Source: CAVSVP01 sp963731125 (GTDB lineage: Bacteria; Pseudomonadota; Gammaproteobacteria; Competibacterales; Competibacteraceae). From it: a stretch of 64,000 nucleotides of DNA. Under the pieces are notes generated by a model. That model saw nothing but the letters and a program-made list of their open reading frames with translations. It made no database searches and had not been told where the DNA came from. A program made the position numbers and the translations under genes. The stretch spans positions 248,001-312,000 of the forward strand of contig CAVSVP010000013.1 in NCBI GenBank assembly GCA_963731125.1, written 5' to 3'. Shown in pieces: positions 46,089-55,299 of the stretch; within the stretch, counting starts at the first letter, position 1; each line of letters starts with the position of its first letter.

Positions 46089-47123
46089 CTAGCGGCTGAG
46101 AAAAGGCAGATAACCCTCCATGTCTCCCCGCAATGTACGAGCCAATAACCGCGCCTGCACATGGGGAAGCAAACCTACGGGCACACTTTGTTCCAATAAA
46201 GGATGAGTCAATTCTTCTTGCTTCCGCTCTTGATAGGCAGAAATCACAACCCTACGCCCCTGATCGTTCAAATACACTGCACCACCGACACGAGGCTCAA
46301 AGCTTGATTCCGATACCTGACCACGATTGATTAGAGTGAGCGCCAAGCGGTCTGCAATCACGGAACGGAATTCTTCCATCAGATCAAGAGCCAGAGCCGG
46401 CCGACCCGGGCGCATAGCATGCAGATACCCAAGCTGGGGATCGAGGCCAACGCCCTCTAGGGCAGATCGGCAGTCTTGCATTAGCAACGTGTAAAGAAAC
46501 GAAATCAGTGCGTTGAAACGATCCAATGGTGGACGGCGGCTGCGGCCTTTGGGACTGAATTTGTCGCGTTGATCCGCCCGGATTAAATAGGGCAGTGCAG
46601 AGAAATACACTCGCGCGCCATCTCCTTCAAGACCCCTTATTTTGTCTAAGTTTTCTGCGCTCGGCAGCTTGCGCAGATGGTTGGCCAGCAACTGCGAAGT
46701 CTGTCGCAAAAACTTTGCATCGTCAGGACTCTTAGTATCGCGTGCACCGCGGAGCAGCACATGCCGGCTATTACGCAGCTTACCCGCCACGCAAGCTCGT
46801 CCTAATTCCAAAGTGATAGCTGGCTCACATGCCGCCCTATATTGCGCGTGTCGCAGTAGAATGTTGCCATTGACTGGGCCCTCAAGCCGGGCGCTGAAAC
46901 CACCGTTGCGGTCTAGCAGCACTACATTTTTGCCTTCCGCAGCGCAACGGCGCATGACAGCCGGGGTAAGCATCACGTCGCCTAAAATTGTCACACCACC
47001 AAGATGGTGTAATGGGACCTGCAACTTCTTCTCGCGCTCCACCTCTATACACAGCGTGTCTCCTTCGAGTCGCACGTAGGCATTGGACGTCATCACAAAC
47101 AATGTGTTCAAGAATTGCCGCAT
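46089..47123 (-). CDS. cas1: CRISPR integrase Cas1, type I-C
   Basis: The 344-residue protein has the expected metal-binding residues: Glu in IRGLEGDGARVYFSALP, His in LDPQLGYLHAMRPGRPALAL, and the following DLMEEFRSVIADR acidic stretch. A beta-rich N-terminal domain (HHLGGVTILGD) comes first. It cuts and joins new spacer DNA with Cas2, here with Cas4 trimming. Its start overlaps the end of cas4 by 16 bases. It appears intact. Confidence 0.96.
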   Translation of the reverse strand: MRQFLNTLFVMTSNAYVRLEGDTLCIEVEREKKLQVPLHHLGGVTILGDVMLTPAVMRRCAAEGKNVVLLDRNGGFSARLEGPVNGNILLRHAQYRAACEPAITLELGRACVAGKLRNSRHVLLRGARDTKSPDDAKFLRQTSQLLANHLRKLPSAENLDKIRGLEGDGARVYFSALPYLIRADQRDKFSPKGRSRRPPLDRFNALISFLYTLLMQDCRSALEGVGLDPQLGYLHAMRPGRPALALDLMEEFRSVIADRLALTLINRGQVSESSFEPRVGGAVYLNDQGRRVVISAYQERKQEELTHPLLEQSVPVGLLPHVQARLLARTLRGDMEGYLPFLSR

Positions 47124-47764
47124 ATGTCACCTTCCTCTGGCGTGAACAGCTCAGCACGAAGACGATGCAGACGCCTATCTGCTGAAACCGCCTCAGGCTG
47201 GCAAGCATCCTTAAGGGAGCAATGACGACAGCGATTATCCGCCACAGTAGGAGGTAACTTACTACTTTGCAGCATTGCTCGAATCAGCGGTACGAGACGT
47301 TCCACTTCCGCACGCAACTCAGTCGTAATCTCCACCTGTCTGCGTCGGCGGGAACTATGATGGTAGATCGCGCCATACCGCACGGACAATCCCGTCATTT
47401 CCTCTAAGCACATAGCTTGAGCAGCAAGCTGAATGTCGTCATGCTCCCTCGGTCGACGAGGCCCATGCTTGTACTCCACGGGGTAGGGGACGCCGTCAGC
47501 ACTGAATTCCACGACATCGGCCTTCCCCACCAGATTCAACCGACGAGAGAAGAGAGGCAGGGCACGCTCCACTCGCACCCCCTCTTCCAGACGACTCTCC
47601 GGTGAGTCCACCTGCTCATGTACTGCGCGACCCCGAAGAGTGTATAGATTTTCGTCGAAGGTTTGCTCAAGGTGAATGAGCGCACATTGCCGCGGACAAT
47701 AACTATAATGTTGGAGCGCCGAAATGGGTACGGCGTCATCCGTGACATCGTTAGAATCTTCCAT
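47108..47764 (-). CDS. cas4: CRISPR-associated exonuclease Cas4
   Basis: The 218-residue protein has a RecB-like nuclease core: ISALQHYSYCPRQCALIHLE, RAVHEQVD, LVGKADVVEFSADG, YPVEYKHGPRRP and DDIQLAAQAMCLEEM. Cysteines for an iron-sulfur cluster lie at the N-terminus (YCPRQC) and C-terminus (NRCRHCSLKDACQP). Cas4 picks PAM-flanked pre-spacers and trims them to length before integration, so it is relevant to the odd recent spacer lengths in this array. I see no lesion in its motifs. Confidence 0.95.
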   Translation of the reverse strand: MEDSNDVTDDAVPISALQHYSYCPRQCALIHLEQTFDENLYTLRGRAVHEQVDSPESRLEEGVRVERALPLFSRRLNLVGKADVVEFSADGVPYPVEYKHGPRRPREHDDIQLAAQAMCLEEMTGLSVRYGAIYHHSSRRRRQVEITTELRAEVERLVPLIRAMLQSSKLPPTVADNRCRHCSLKDACQPEAVSADRRLHRLRAELFTPEEGDICGNS

Positions 47765-47770
47765 GACTTA

Positions 47771-48652
47771 TTAACCCACCAAACGTAACAACTCCGCACC
47801 TTGCGGCAGGTTGTCAGCCTCTATTTTAACCACATAGTCCGAAAAACCCCGTGGCACGCTGACCTGGTCCTGCAGCTTGACTTGCACGTGTTCGAACAGT
47901 TTATAAGCAGGGGCTCGGCCCAGGGCGTTGTCATGCTTAAAGACATAGAGCCCACGGGTCACCATCTGTCCGCGCGCTGCTGAATGATCATGCTCAAACA
48001 TATTGCTGAGAGCTTCCCAAAAAAGAGACAGGTCTTCCTCGGAAAAACCAGTCTGCGCACCGAGATGAGCCGAGATGAAACCGTGGCTACGGTAGAGCCC
48101 ATAGGGAATAGTGAATTTACGGCCCATTGTGCGATTGTCGCCGCCTTGCCTTTCCGCGTCTGCTTCGGTGGTAACCGCCATTCGGGTAATGCTGTGCTCC
48201 AGCGGCACGACGGGATTTACACTGCGGGCGAAGGTTAATTGAACGGGACCACGTACTTGGCCGCAGTTAACTTCGGTCGACATTACCGCACCGAAGGTTC
48301 GGACATCATAGAAATTCTGACACATCCAGGCACGGGCCTTTTCTATCTCTTCTGCTTTTGCCTTTTTGCCTTTGCCAGGAACTTCGAGCCCCTCCCCTTG
48401 GTAGGCGCGTGCGTGTTGCTTATTCAATACGGCCTTCTCTTTGACGTAGATCTCAAAGGGTGGCTCGTCACCCTTAGCTAATCCGACATAATTGCGAACT
48501 TTGCGCTTCAGACAAACATCAGTCACCAGCCCGTTGCCGGTTTCCGGATCGATCCGGGGGAGATTTCCGGCATCCGGATCGCCATTGGGATTGCCATCTT
48601 GCACATCAAACAAAAGAACGAAATCATAGCGATTCTGAATAGAATTATTCAC
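47771..48652 (-). CDS. cas7: Cascade backbone subunit Cas7 (Csd2), type I-C
   Basis: The 293-residue protein begins NRYDFVLLFDVQDGNPNGDP and DAGNLPRIDPETG, the hallmark of Csd2/Csh2-type Cas7. DVRTFGAVMSTEVNCGQVRG and VQLTFARSVNPVVPLEHSIT follow. Several copies coat the crRNA in Cascade. Its first 4 bases overlap the end of cas8c. Confidence 0.95.
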   Translation of the reverse strand: MNNSIQNRYDFVLLFDVQDGNPNGDPDAGNLPRIDPETGNGLVTDVCLKRKVRNYVGLAKGDEPPFEIYVKEKAVLNKQHARAYQGEGLEVPGKGKKAKAEEIEKARAWMCQNFYDVRTFGAVMSTEVNCGQVRGPVQLTFARSVNPVVPLEHSITRMAVTTEADAERQGGDNRTMGRKFTIPYGLYRSHGFISAHLGAQTGFSEEDLSLFWEALSNMFEHDHSAARGQMVTRGLYVFKHDNALGRAPAYKLFEHVQVKLQDQVSVPRGFSDYVVKIEADNLPQGAELLRLVG

Positions 48653-50433
48653 GCTTGCTCTCCTTGCCCAATTTTGTTTTCGGATTTGATGAAAAACGCC
48701 TGACGCTGGTGATAGTAGCCGATGCTGAAGCGTCCTTGGTCATCCAGACTCAAGTGCGCCGGAAACTTATCAATACCGTCCATTATTTGACCTATCCATT
48801 TTTCCAGATAAATAATCTGGCCTCGGTTTTCCAGTTTTGAAAGATGGTGATTTTTAAGTTTCATCAGATGAGGGAAGGCTGTTACCGGTATTGAAGATGC
48901 TGAAGCGTAAAATCGATCGCGAATGGTGGCGTTAATACCTGGATTAGCGAGTTCCTGGATGCGTTCCAGTACGGCGAAAAGTCGGCCTAAACGATAACCA
49001 GTATTGGTGTTTTTTTCATCAAGGGACATATCAACCTCCTGTTGATTCGGGTTTCTTATACGAGTATTGCGTACTAGCACTGCCTTAATCAACGCAGCGC
49101 GGGCATAATCAACATGGGGTTCGGCATGGATACGACGAATCACGGCACTTATCAATACCCTTGGATAAGGCGTGCCGGCCAGAATCGCCCTCGTGGTATC
49201 AGCGGCAAGGTTTGGGGGAATGTTTTCGCGCTTGCCCAGCGCTGCGGTGGTTAATAGAAGGCGAAACAACGGCAGGAATTCTTGCTCTTTAGGTCCATGA
49301 ACGATGCAAAGATCGTCAAAATGCTGGCGAATATGTTTTGCCAATTTCCCCACTGTCGTATGGTGCCAAAAGCGGATAGCGATGCGCGCTGCATTGGGCG
49401 CAAGGCTAAGAACGTAAAAGCGAGTTCGATCTTCGTCAACAGGCACTGCGCCTTGGTGAGGAGCGGCGTACAAAGCGCGTATCGCCTCGGTGCGCCGGTC
49501 TGGGTCGTCTGGATCCTCTTCGATCCAATCCAGAAAATCATGTTCAACCGGATGTTCTCGCTCAGCCCAAAATACTGTTGAAGCATCGCCCACTTGCATT
49601 CGCTGGCGCGAACCCTTTCGGAGCAGATGATTTAGCGCAGTGGTGTAAGCAAAGGTTGCATACTGTCCGACAGGGGCATTTAAACCTTGGCGTTTATAAT
49701 TGCCTCTACCGTAAGATTCTGCGGCATAGAAATTAAAAGAAACAATATTGGCGCCGGAAGCCTGCGCACCCCAAACGCCCTTTATGGCTGGATGAGTACG
49801 CGCGATTGTGTCACTGTTCCCCGTTACCAAGCACCTCTGTTGTTCCTCGGAATGGTTTGTCGCTGATTGCTCGATAACCTTCCACACAGCCTCTCGCTGA
49901 CAGATCAGTTCATCGATGTCAGTCTCCAAACGAAAAGTCACAGCTCCGGTATCCCGCTGTACCTCTTGCCACAATGGATGCGCAAAGAGCCGAGAAAAAT
50001 CCGCTTTTTCCAAGAATTCGAGAACGGCATTTATGCCTACATCGTCAACGGGCTCAGTGAAGGTGTCACGGATACATTGCATAAAAGCGGCGTGCATTTT
50101 TTGGGTTCTGTTTTTTTCCTTTGCTAGCTCGGTCTCACTAAATTTATCAGCTCTGGCAAGGCTGACAACGCCAAGAACATAACCCAGAGAGTCCCAAAGT
50201 AGGTTTGCCCGAATTCCGGACGTTTTCTTCTCTCCCTGCGGCACCATGAATAGCCGTCCCGTTTGTTTTTTATCTTCCCCGGTTCGGGTATCCTCCAGAT
50301 CCACGAACTCCCCATTCTCGTTTAACACGATGACAAAAGGAATTTCCTTCTTCTCAAAACCCACAGGGGCGAGTTCTGGATCATTGCTCCGTGTCTTGCG
50401 CTCGTAGTACTCTGTTAAAGCCTGCAAAATCAC
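48649..50433 (-). CDS. cas8c: Cascade large subunit Cas8c (Csd1)
   Basis: The 594-residue protein starts MILQALTEYYERKTRSNDPE LAP (Csd1 type) and contains VPQGEKKTSGIRANLLWDSL and GVWGAQASGANIVSFNFYA. It also has YGLNAP-like GLNAPVGQYATFAYTTALN and a long helical C-terminus. Cas8c recognises the PAM and, in type I-C, also yields the small Cas11 subunit from an internal start. It overlaps cas5c by 4 bases and cas7 by 4 bases, so the three are tightly coupled. Confidence 0.95.
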   Translation of the reverse strand: MILQALTEYYERKTRSNDPELAPVGFEKKEIPFVIVLNENGEFVDLEDTRTGEDKKQTGRLFMVPQGEKKTSGIRANLLWDSLGYVLGVVSLARADKFSETELAKEKNRTQKMHAAFMQCIRDTFTEPVDDVGINAVLEFLEKADFSRLFAHPLWQEVQRDTGAVTFRLETDIDELICQREAVWKVIEQSATNHSEEQQRCLVTGNSDTIARTHPAIKGVWGAQASGANIVSFNFYAAESYGRGNYKRQGLNAPVGQYATFAYTTALNHLLRKGSRQRMQVGDASTVFWAEREHPVEHDFLDWIEEDPDDPDRRTEAIRALYAAPHQGAVPVDEDRTRFYVLSLAPNAARIAIRFWHHTTVGKLAKHIRQHFDDLCIVHGPKEQEFLPLFRLLLTTAALGKRENIPPNLAADTTRAILAGTPYPRVLISAVIRRIHAEPHVDYARAALIKAVLVRNTRIRNPNQQEVDMSLDEKNTNTGYRLGRLFAVLERIQELANPGINATIRDRFYASASSIPVTAFPHLMKLKNHHLSKLENRGQIIYLEKWIGQIMDGIDKFPAHLSLDDQGRFSIGYYHQRQAFFIKSENKIGQGEQA

Positions 50434-51107
50434 CCCACCACCTCCCTGCTATTCCAAGCCGGCACAGCGATTGAGCCGTTATCCAAAGTCGGTCGAAAGA
50501 ACCGTGGCTTGATTTCGTCATCTGCATAATCCATATCGTAAAGCATCCAGCCCAAATCACGGCTTTCTGCAATAGGTTCCGGCACATCACTCTGTAGATC
50601 AACGAATGCGAAGCCAGCGGAAAACTCTCGGCAACCCAGGTAGGGCTGGTTGAAACATTGGCCCCTTTCGGCTCGTCTACGGAACATCTCGGCGAACTTT
50701 GCAGGATTATCATCGTACCCCGCCCTATCGGTCATCTCGAAATGGGCATGAATAAGGTAGTCGACATCGCGCAACAGCAACCCTGCTCGCTGCTGGCGGG
50801 TGTCTTCAATATACAGTCCCAACTTTCCGCTGCCGCTCTTCATGGCAGCCTGCACATTGCGGGTGGAAACGATGGATTCAACCTCGTTGCGGCGCACGGA
50901 CTCCCAACGGATGGGTTTTAGCACATCGATGCGAGTTATTTGCCACCGTATAGCGGGTTTCCAAAGAATTGCCTCTAAAATCCCCCTTGCAGCGGAAGGC
51001 GTCATGACATCATAAGACACCCGTTCGACCTTCATTTCGGGGCGCGTAAAACAAGCATAGTCTCCCCAGGCTCGAAGACAAACGGTATATAAATTTTCTG
51101 TGGACAC
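50430..51107 (-). CDS. cas5c: Cas5c (Cas5d), crRNA-processing Cascade subunit
   Basis: The 225-residue protein has VCLRAWGDYACFTRPEMKVE, then SYDVMTPSAARGILEAILWK and ITRIDVLKPIRWESVRRNEV, the RAMP signature of Cas5. In type I-C there is no Cas6; Cas5c itself cleaves pre-crRNA at the repeat hairpin and holds the 5' handle. Length is normal. Confidence 0.95.
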   Translation of the reverse strand: MSTENLYTVCLRAWGDYACFTRPEMKVERVSYDVMTPSAARGILEAILWKPAIRWQITRIDVLKPIRWESVRRNEVESIVSTRNVQAAMKSGSGKLGLYIEDTRQQRAGLLLRDVDYLIHAHFEMTDRAGYDDNPAKFAEMFRRRAERGQCFNQPYLGCREFSAGFAFVDLQSDVPEPIAESRDLGWMLYDMDYADDEIKPRFFRPTLDNGSIAVPAWNSREVVG

Positions 51108-51130
51108 GGCATTAGTCTCCCTGAACCGTT

Positions 51131-53347
51131 CTAGATAATCAGCGTATCAGGCTCATAATACCCGGAATCGTCTCCTAATAACCCTAACTCTTCGTGATAT
51201 AAACCCTCATAGGCTTGTACGAAAAGCCCCGGCTGAACTTCCCGAATATCGCCATTCTTCAGAAGCTGCTGATGGTAGTAACGGGGCAGGTTTACGATGT
51301 AGCGCTGCAGTCGACGCAATAACCAACGCTCCGGCCCCATCGCTTCCAATTGCCGAATCAGATCCACGCTCTCTCCGTAACGCACGATCACCGGCGCCTG
51401 GATGGTATCGTCGATTAGGCGGAACTTCCGCGCTACGGTCTTAAAAAGAAAGTGCAACTCCTTATTGGGCTTGAGATCTTTGAGAATGTCATACCAATCA
51501 AGTCGATTTCCCTTCTTCCAATAGAGCTGACGAAAGTAGGTCTTAAAATGCTCAGGCGCGAGGGGATCGTCCAGTCCCTGTTGTAGCAACTGCCGTCCGC
51601 ATTCCTGGGCGTGGCGCAGGTGCCCCACAGGGGCCGGTTTGGGTGCCACAAACACTACGACTCTGCCCAGCGCATCCATTAGACCTTCGCGATTGCAACG
51701 CCCAGCCGCCTGGGCAACGGAATCCAGACCGGCCAGCGCTCGGTAAACGACAGGGAAATCTACATCGACACCGGCTTCTACCAACTGGGTGCTGACTACC
51801 CGAACCGCTTTATCTTCCTTAAGGCGCCGTTTAATGATATTGATAACCTCGGAGCGGTGCTGACCGCACATAAGCCCGGAAAGATGCACCGTTCCTTTCG
51901 GCATGAGGCGGTACAATGTACGACAATCATCCCGCCGATCGACGATGCAGAGCACTGATTCGTGCGCTTGTAGCTCTGTTGCCAGCGTTTCCCAAGAAAC
52001 GCTGGTCTGCAAATCCTCTGGGATCGTGATCTGGACGCGGCGCAGAGCCGCATGAAGTTCCTGGGGATTTTTCATGATTTCTTTGACATCGCTTAGCCCA
52101 CGGAATCGCCAGTCCAACCCACTTTGCGACTGCAGGGCCGGTTGCGTAGCGGTGCAAATGACAAAGCTAACTCCATAATGAGTTTTCAGTTGTTCGATGA
52201 CATAAAGTATTGGATTGAGAAAATCCGTTGGTAACAATTGGGCTTCATCCAAGACAACCACGGCATCTACAATGTTGTGCAACTTGCGGGTTCGACTGGT
52301 GCGGTTAGCGAACAAGGACTCGAAGAACTGCACTGATGTCGTAACGATAACGGGCGCATCCCAATTCTCGCAAGCCAGCCGACTGCGAGCCGTCTCTTTA
52401 GTGGCGTCCAGGTTGCTGTGGTGCTCCAGCACCGCTTCGCCGAAGATGTCTCGGAAAACATCAGCAGTCTGCTCAATAATGCTGGTATAGGGGATCACAT
52501 AGATGATGCGCCGCTTGCCATGTGCGAGCGCATGTTTCAGGGCGAAGGCTAGAGAAGAGAGCGTCTTACCTCCACCCGTAGGCACCGTTAACGAAAACAG
52601 CCCGGGAGCCCGATTCGCTTGCTCCTGGCAGCGGCACAAGATGACAGCACGAAGTCGATTGACTGGCGTATCCCGCGCCTTTGCCGCCAATTGCTCCATA
52701 TACGACGCAAATACCGGCAGCAGAGCGTCCAGCGATGGATAACCCGTTCGGCTATTCGCCCTATCCGGATTCATGAAAGTCTCTGTATCTAGGAAATCGG
52801 CATCCGTTAAACAGGAAAACAGCATCCTGATCCACAGGGCGGGATCGGTTCCCTTTGCTGGTTTACTCGTAGGCGATTGTCCCTGTCGGATATCCTCGGG
52901 AATGGGCCGTACCAGCGTGTCGGTTAATAACTGTTGCTTTTCCAGCCTCTGGAGCAGGGCACTTTGCCCCGCTTCTTCGCTCACCCAGTCCGGTAACCCG
53001 GCATGGTGTCCGGCGATTAGATAAGCGAGAATACGGCCCGATAATCCAAGCTGTTTAACCGCGTGAATGGCTCCCGCGGTAGAGTGATCTACGTGGCTCT
53101 GTGTCTCAATGTGAGCATCCGGATCGTAGCCGGAAGTGCTTTTGATGTACGCTTGGAAGCGAGCTTGGTACTTACCTATATCGTGCCAAAGTCCTGCCAA
53201 ACTTGCCCAATCGCTCGCGCCGAATGCCTTGGCAAATTGAGAGGCCAATGTTGAGACTGCTCGCAGGTGCTCTTCCAGCAAGTGTTCCAACCATTTGCCG
53301 TTTTCGGTTTTATACACATGTGCAAGAAAAATACTGGCGGGATTCAT
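51131..53347 (-). CDS. cas3: CRISPR helicase-nuclease Cas3
   Basis: The 738-residue protein has an N-terminal HD nuclease (LWHDIGKYQARFQAYI, SHVDHSTAGAIHAV, IAGHHAGLPDW). A superfamily 2 helicase follows: Walker A PTGGGKTLSSLAF, VVVLDEAQLLPTDF, CTATQPAL, VRVVSTQLVEAGVDVDFPVV and QAAGRCNREG. It unwinds and degrades DNA found by Cascade. It is the first gene of the operon; the promoter should lie within 53348-53480, between cas3 and the CoA-lyase gene. No defect was seen. Confidence 0.96.
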   Translation of the reverse strand: MNPASIFLAHVYKTENGKWLEHLLEEHLRAVSTLASQFAKAFGASDWASLAGLWHDIGKYQARFQAYIKSTSGYDPDAHIETQSHVDHSTAGAIHAVKQLGLSGRILAYLIAGHHAGLPDWVSEEAGQSALLQRLEKQQLLTDTLVRPIPEDIRQGQSPTSKPAKGTDPALWIRMLFSCLTDADFLDTETFMNPDRANSRTGYPSLDALLPVFASYMEQLAAKARDTPVNRLRAVILCRCQEQANRAPGLFSLTVPTGGGKTLSSLAFALKHALAHGKRRIIYVIPYTSIIEQTADVFRDIFGEAVLEHHSNLDATKETARSRLACENWDAPVIVTTSVQFFESLFANRTSRTRKLHNIVDAVVVLDEAQLLPTDFLNPILYVIEQLKTHYGVSFVICTATQPALQSQSGLDWRFRGLSDVKEIMKNPQELHAALRRVQITIPEDLQTSVSWETLATELQAHESVLCIVDRRDDCRTLYRLMPKGTVHLSGLMCGQHRSEVINIIKRRLKEDKAVRVVSTQLVEAGVDVDFPVVYRALAGLDSVAQAAGRCNREGLMDALGRVVVFVAPKPAPVGHLRHAQECGRQLLQQGLDDPLAPEHFKTYFRQLYWKKGNRLDWYDILKDLKPNKELHFLFKTVARKFRLIDDTIQAPVIVRYGESVDLIRQLEAMGPERWLLRRLQRYIVNLPRYYHQQLLKNGDIREVQPGLFVQAYEGLYHEELGLLGDDSGYYEPDTLII

Positions 53348-53480
53348 CTAGACCGACACCACGATTTACCAAATTCCAGTGGCACTGGCTTCCTGTTTGG
53401 ACAATGGCGGCCGGATTTGAACTACTAAATGAGTAATTCAGCTGGCGCAGAAATCTCAACAATCGTAAGTGGAAAACTCC

Positions 53481-54419
53481 TCACTTCTCACTTTCCACTC
53501 CGCTTAACAAGCCAGCAAGTTTAGCCTTATCCACAATGGTGCGGCAGATGCGAAGCGAGGCAACATCAATCATTTTGCCGTTTACGCTAATCGCTCCCCT
53601 GCCTTCTTGCAAAGCAGTCTCATATTCATTCAAGACCGTCTTTGCCCACTGAATATCTTTTTCGCTTGGGACAAAAATTTCATTAACCGTTTCAATTTGA
53701 CTGGGGTGAATACACCATTTTCCATCAAATCCCATGGCACGCGCCACCTGACAGGCCTGTTTTAATCCCTCTGGATTCTTAATGCCGGCAAATGGGCTAT
53801 CAATGACGCGTTTTTGATAAGCTCTTGCAGCACTGACAATCGCATGCATTACATAGTGCCACCGATGGCCAGGATATAGCTTATCATTCTCGTCTAATTC
53901 TCCAATGGATTCCATCGGCATTTGCACGGAAGCCGCATAATCCCCCGAGCCATAAATAAATCCCGTTAGTCGTGTAGAAGAAGCCGCAATTTCTTTTATA
54001 TTGACACAACCTAACGCAGTTTCAATCAGTGCCTCAATACCAATGGGGCGTTCAAAACTTTTATAGTTTTCAATCTGATTGAGCAGCGTTTCTACTACAT
54101 ATATATCTTCAGGACGGCCTACTTTAGGGACTACAATGATATCTATCTTATCCCCAATCGCTTCTACTACATCGATAATATCCCTATAGGCAAAATAGGT
54201 ATCCAGACCATTCATACGATACATTTTCAACTTCTTACCGAAATCCAGTTCCCTATAGGCACGTATTACATTTTCCCGACTTGCCTCTTTTTCACCGACT
54301 GCTACTGCATCTTCTAAATCTATACATACTGCATCTGCCTGAGAAGTAGCAGTTTTTTGGATCATATTCCAATTAGAAGCAGGTACCATTAACACGGAGC
54401 GTTCTAATCTTTCGGCCAT
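53481..54419 (-). CDS. CitE/HpcH-type CoA-ester lyase
   Basis: The 312-residue TIM-barrel protein has RSVLMVPASNWNMIQKT, ADAVCIDLEDAV with metal-binding acids, IIVVPKVGRPEDIYVV, PIGIEALIETALGCVNI and DGKWCIHPSQIETVNEIF. These fit malyl-/methylmalyl-/citramalyl-CoA lyases. The segment HRWHYVMHAIVSAARAYQKR and VIDSPFAGIKNPEGL is closer to malyl-type (Mcl) enzymes than to citrate lyase CitE. It is the last gene of an operon with a MaoC-like hydratase (2-base gap) and a CoA-transferase, so it should split a C5 hydroxyacyl-CoA to yield glyoxylate or pyruvate plus an acyl-CoA. Confidence 0.82.
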   Translation of the reverse strand: MAERLERSVLMVPASNWNMIQKTATSQADAVCIDLEDAVAVGEKEASRENVIRAYRELDFGKKLKMYRMNGLDTYFAYRDIIDVVEAIGDKIDIIVVPKVGRPEDIYVVETLLNQIENYKSFERPIGIEALIETALGCVNIKEIAASSTRLTGFIYGSGDYAASVQMPMESIGELDENDKLYPGHRWHYVMHAIVSAARAYQKRVIDSPFAGIKNPEGLKQACQVARAMGFDGKWCIHPSQIETVNEIFVPSEKDIQWAKTVLNEYETALQEGRGAISVNGKMIDVASLRICRTIVDKAKLAGLLSGVESEK

Positions 54420-54421
54420 AG

Positions 54422-55264
54422 TTATCTCCAGGTAATAGTTGCCTGCATTCCGATGTTATTCTCTGTATTTGCAGTGTATAAATCATGACCTCCGTCGGAT
54501 TTTGATTGCCCGCAGAGATATACTTTATCAAATTCAAAAATAGGCCGTAGCGCTCTAAAGTTATAACTCATCGGTTTTTTGTCAGGATTATTTTTCTTGG
54601 CGGATTCGAAAAGCAAAAGCGCCTGCAAAGGACCGTGAACAACCAGCCCTGGATACTTTTCGACTTCAGTCGTATATCTCCAATCGTAATGTATCCTATG
54701 CCCATTAAAAGTAAGCGCTGAAAATCTAAAGAGTAAGACTGGATTAATGGGATATTCTTCTTTCCATTGTAGATCAACGGGTACAGGATTAGGTGCCGGC
54801 TGAACAAAAGATTTGGGCATAGGCAAATACACTATATCTTGCTCTTCCTCCGCTGCAACTCCCCTTTGGGACTGAATTAAGTGCTTGACGGTAACGAACA
54901 CCATTCTGCCTGTCTTACCTTCTTTTTCTGAAATTTTAACAATTTCAGATTCCTTATACATTTCTTCTCCGATAATTAAATCTTGATGAAATTTAAGCCT
55001 ACTACTCGCCCACATTCTTCTTTCGAGAGGAATAGGAGGTAAAAAACCACCTCGTTTAGGGTGTCCATCAACTCCCACTTCAGATATAGGAACCATGGGT
55101 AAGAAATAAAGCCAATACCAAATCCCGGGCAATGGATTTCCTTCTTTTACTTCAAACTCTTTGTAATTTAGGGTAAGTGCCAACGCCTTAATAGGAGTGG
55201 TATAAATACGATCTTTCGTTTCTTCTTTTTTACCCACCCAATTCTGCAAATTGATGTTATCCAT
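54422..55264 (-). CDS. MaoC/FAS1-like dehydratase acting on a C4/C5 acyl-CoA
   Basis: The 280-residue protein has an N-terminal FAS1-type hot-dog domain (LPGIWYWLYFLPMVPISEVG, HPKRGGFLPPIPLERRMWAS). The second half is a MaoC-like domain with the hydratase region FSALTFNGHRIHYDWRYTTE, then KYPGLVVHGPLQALLLFESA. The size matches mesaconyl-C4-CoA hydratase (Meh) and itaconyl-CoA hydratase (Ich). It lies between the CoA-transferase and the CoA-ester lyase, which supports a transferase-hydratase-lyase pathway. It is AT-richer than its neighbours. Confidence 0.78.
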   Translation of the reverse strand: MDNINLQNWVGKKEETKDRIYTTPIKALALTLNYKEFEVKEGNPLPGIWYWLYFLPMVPISEVGVDGHPKRGGFLPPIPLERRMWASSRLKFHQDLIIGEEMYKESEIVKISEKEGKTGRMVFVTVKHLIQSQRGVAAEEEQDIVYLPMPKSFVQPAPNPVPVDLQWKEEYPINPVLLFRFSALTFNGHRIHYDWRYTTEVEKYPGLVVHGPLQALLLFESAKKNNPDKKPMSYNFRALRPIFEFDKVYLCGQSKSDGGHDLYTANTENNIGMQATITWR

Positions 55265-55299
55265 CTCTTAGCACCTAATCTATTAACTTTGCCGAAGCC

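Noticed and set aside
45769..53347. Possible defect in the cas operon explaining odd spacers
   Set aside because: All seven genes are full length with visible catalytic motifs; no frameshift or stop was found, so subtle changes remain only a hypothesis.
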